Source: Verrucomicrobiales bacterium
GTDB lineage: Bacteria; Verrucomicrobiota; Verrucomicrobiia; Verrucomicrobiales; DEV007
DNA: 64,000 nucleotides
Assembly: GCA_016795385.1 (NCBI GenBank)
Contig: JAEUHI010000037.1
Span: forward strand, 1-64,000
Reading direction: 5' to 3'
Shown: positions 63,192 through 64,000 of the stretch, in pieces
How positions within the stretch are numbered: position 1 is the stretch's first letter
Layout: the number at the start of each line of letters is the position of its first letter
Notes under the pieces: generated by a model
What the model saw: only the letters and a program-made list of their open reading frames with translations
Told to the model about the DNA's origin: nothing
The model's database searches: none
Made by a program: the position numbers and the translations under genes

Positions 63192-64000
63192 TCACCTTCG
63201 CAAGGCCGTCGTGCGGAGAATGACGAGGTCACCACCGACCCCGGGAACGACCGACATGCCCCGGATCGGTAGAGCAAAAGACCTTGTCTTTGCGAACGTC
63301 CGCGCATTCCTGCGTTGAGTCGTCACGACCGCCTCGAGAGGAGGCGCTTCTTCCCCGGCCGGGGTCGTGAGGCGACCGGTGGTCGCGGCTGCCGTGACAT
63401 TGCCCGTTTGATAGTAGGCGGTCTTGTAGTGGCGATTTCCAGCCGGAGCGCTCAAGGAGATCCGCGAATCACCCGATCCGAGCATACCGATCCCCACCTT
63501 CCCAAACATCGATCGTTTGTTCCGGGCCGCCATCGTCAGCGACTGCCCCGCGCCGGAGGGATTGGTGATACCCTTGCCGACGAGAGAGCCCGAGGCATCC
63601 TCGCCCCAGAGATCGGGGCGGGCCGGCAGGGAGACCCTCGAACCTTGCACCGCTGCAAAATCGGAAGTTCCCGGGCTCCCTGGAATCACCCAATAGTAGA
63701 CTTCGGATCCGGACAACGGGGGATGGTCCGTGAAGAACCCTTCCCCGACTTTTCCGATTGCCACGGCGCCCGCGAAGTGTGCCTGATTGCTTCGGTAAAC
63801 CGTGTAATGCCCCGCACCGGCGACCGAAGCCCATTCCAAACGGAAAGTTCCGGAGGTCTCGTCCAAAGTGATCACCAACCCTTCCACCGGCGGAAAGGTC
63901 CGCTGGCCGGAGCCCTGTGATATGGCTTCCGGCGGAACCTCCATCCAGGCCGGCATGATCCAATAATAATAGGTTCTACCCGCTACCGCGGTGGTATCGA
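63192..64000 (-). CDS. exported or surface fibronectin-III-like repeat protein, N-terminus beyond window
   Basis: The frame is open to the right window edge; an internal ATG at 63956 is not the start, because upstream codons read DTTAVAGRTYYYWIMPAWME, the end of an FN3-like domain. One full FN3-like domain follows (TFRLEWASVAGAGHYTVYRS, FTDHPPLSGSEVYYWVIPGS), then a ~110-residue C-terminal domain (SLTMAARNKRSMFGKVGIGM to GVGGDLVILRTTALRR). At least 269 residues. Function unknown; similar to other exported beta-repeat proteins in this window. Confidence 0.7.
   Translation of the reverse strand, partial: DTTAVAGRTYYYWIMPAWMEVPPEAISQGSGQRTFPPVEGLVITLDETSGTFRLEWASVAGAGHYTVYRSNQAHFAGAVAIGKVGEGFFTDHPPLSGSEVYYWVIPGSPGTSDFAAVQGSRVSLPARPDLWGEDASGSLVGKGITNPSGAGQSLTMAARNKRSMFGKVGIGMLGSGDSRISLSAPAGNRHYKTAYYQTGNVTAAATTGRLTTPAGEEAPPLEAVVTTQRRNARTFAKTRSFALPIRGMSVVPGVGGDLVILRTTALRR

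Overview
The window is a high-GC bacterial chromosome segment that looks like a member of the Verrucomicrobiota. This is inferred from gene content, not from a marker search. It carries two formylglycine sulfatases, a DUF1080 (3-keto-disaccharide hydrolase-like) gene, an FAD-dependent xanthan-lyase-type oxidoreductase, a tandem SHD1-domain protein, a one-haem cytochrome of a kind common in Verrucomicrobia and Planctomycetes, and many Sec-exported NHL, FG-GAP, LRR and Ig-like repeat proteins. Housekeeping genes (rlmN, argH, recF, lysA, valS, sufU, sufE, hisI, tRNA-Leu) are scattered singly among them, with few long operons.

Positions 1-10195 are the most accessory part. They hold the right end of an IS3-family element, a hipBA toxin-antitoxin pair with a triple operator, two degenerate copies of a ~190 bp repeat that each carry a piece of gltD, an LRR protein, a large FAD oxidoreductase, a 293 bp MITE-like element with 35 bp terminal inverted repeats, and a DUF1080/hydrolase pair. 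A Uma2-endonuclease remnant follows.

Positions 10196-33000 are mostly core: rlmN, manA divergent from a Fur-family gene, argH, recF, a sulfatase, a cytochrome, a DUF4126 membrane protein, lysA, a relBE-like pair, sufU, tRNA-Leu(UAG), a large SWIM/SNF2 helicase, an exported amidase and valS. Positions 33134-36395 hold an exported murein amidase, a repeat protein and a class A beta-lactamase-like serine hydrolase.

Positions 36556-47240 are the most interesting region. Five copies of a 15 bp inverted repeat, TGCAA-N5-TTGCR, lie just upstream of three transcription units. These are a COG0523/CobW GTPase with a CICC motif; a five-gene unit (flavoprotein with a C-terminal CCTDCRC cluster, unknown 195-aa protein, FeoB-like GTPase-permease with an unusual cysteine/histidine cluster, HisI, unknown 72-aa protein); and a second, divergent CobW-like GTPase. 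CobW proteins plus a stand-alone zinc enzyme (HisI) under one operator suggest a metal-limitation regulon, most likely zinc, with the FeoB-like protein as candidate importer. That is inference.

Positions 47301-64000 hold exported repeat proteins, a small kinase-like protein, a DEAD-box helicase, a NYN-domain protein, a phytanoyl-CoA dioxygenase-like protein, a Tae4-like amidase with a signal peptide, a second sulfatase, small lipoproteins, and cheR translationally coupled to a hybrid histidine kinase.

Two genes, the FeoB-like gene and the hybrid kinase, are each broken by what reads as one missing C/G. Inserting a single base in either restores a full-length protein with normal gene boundaries, so sequencing errors must be considered alongside real mutations.
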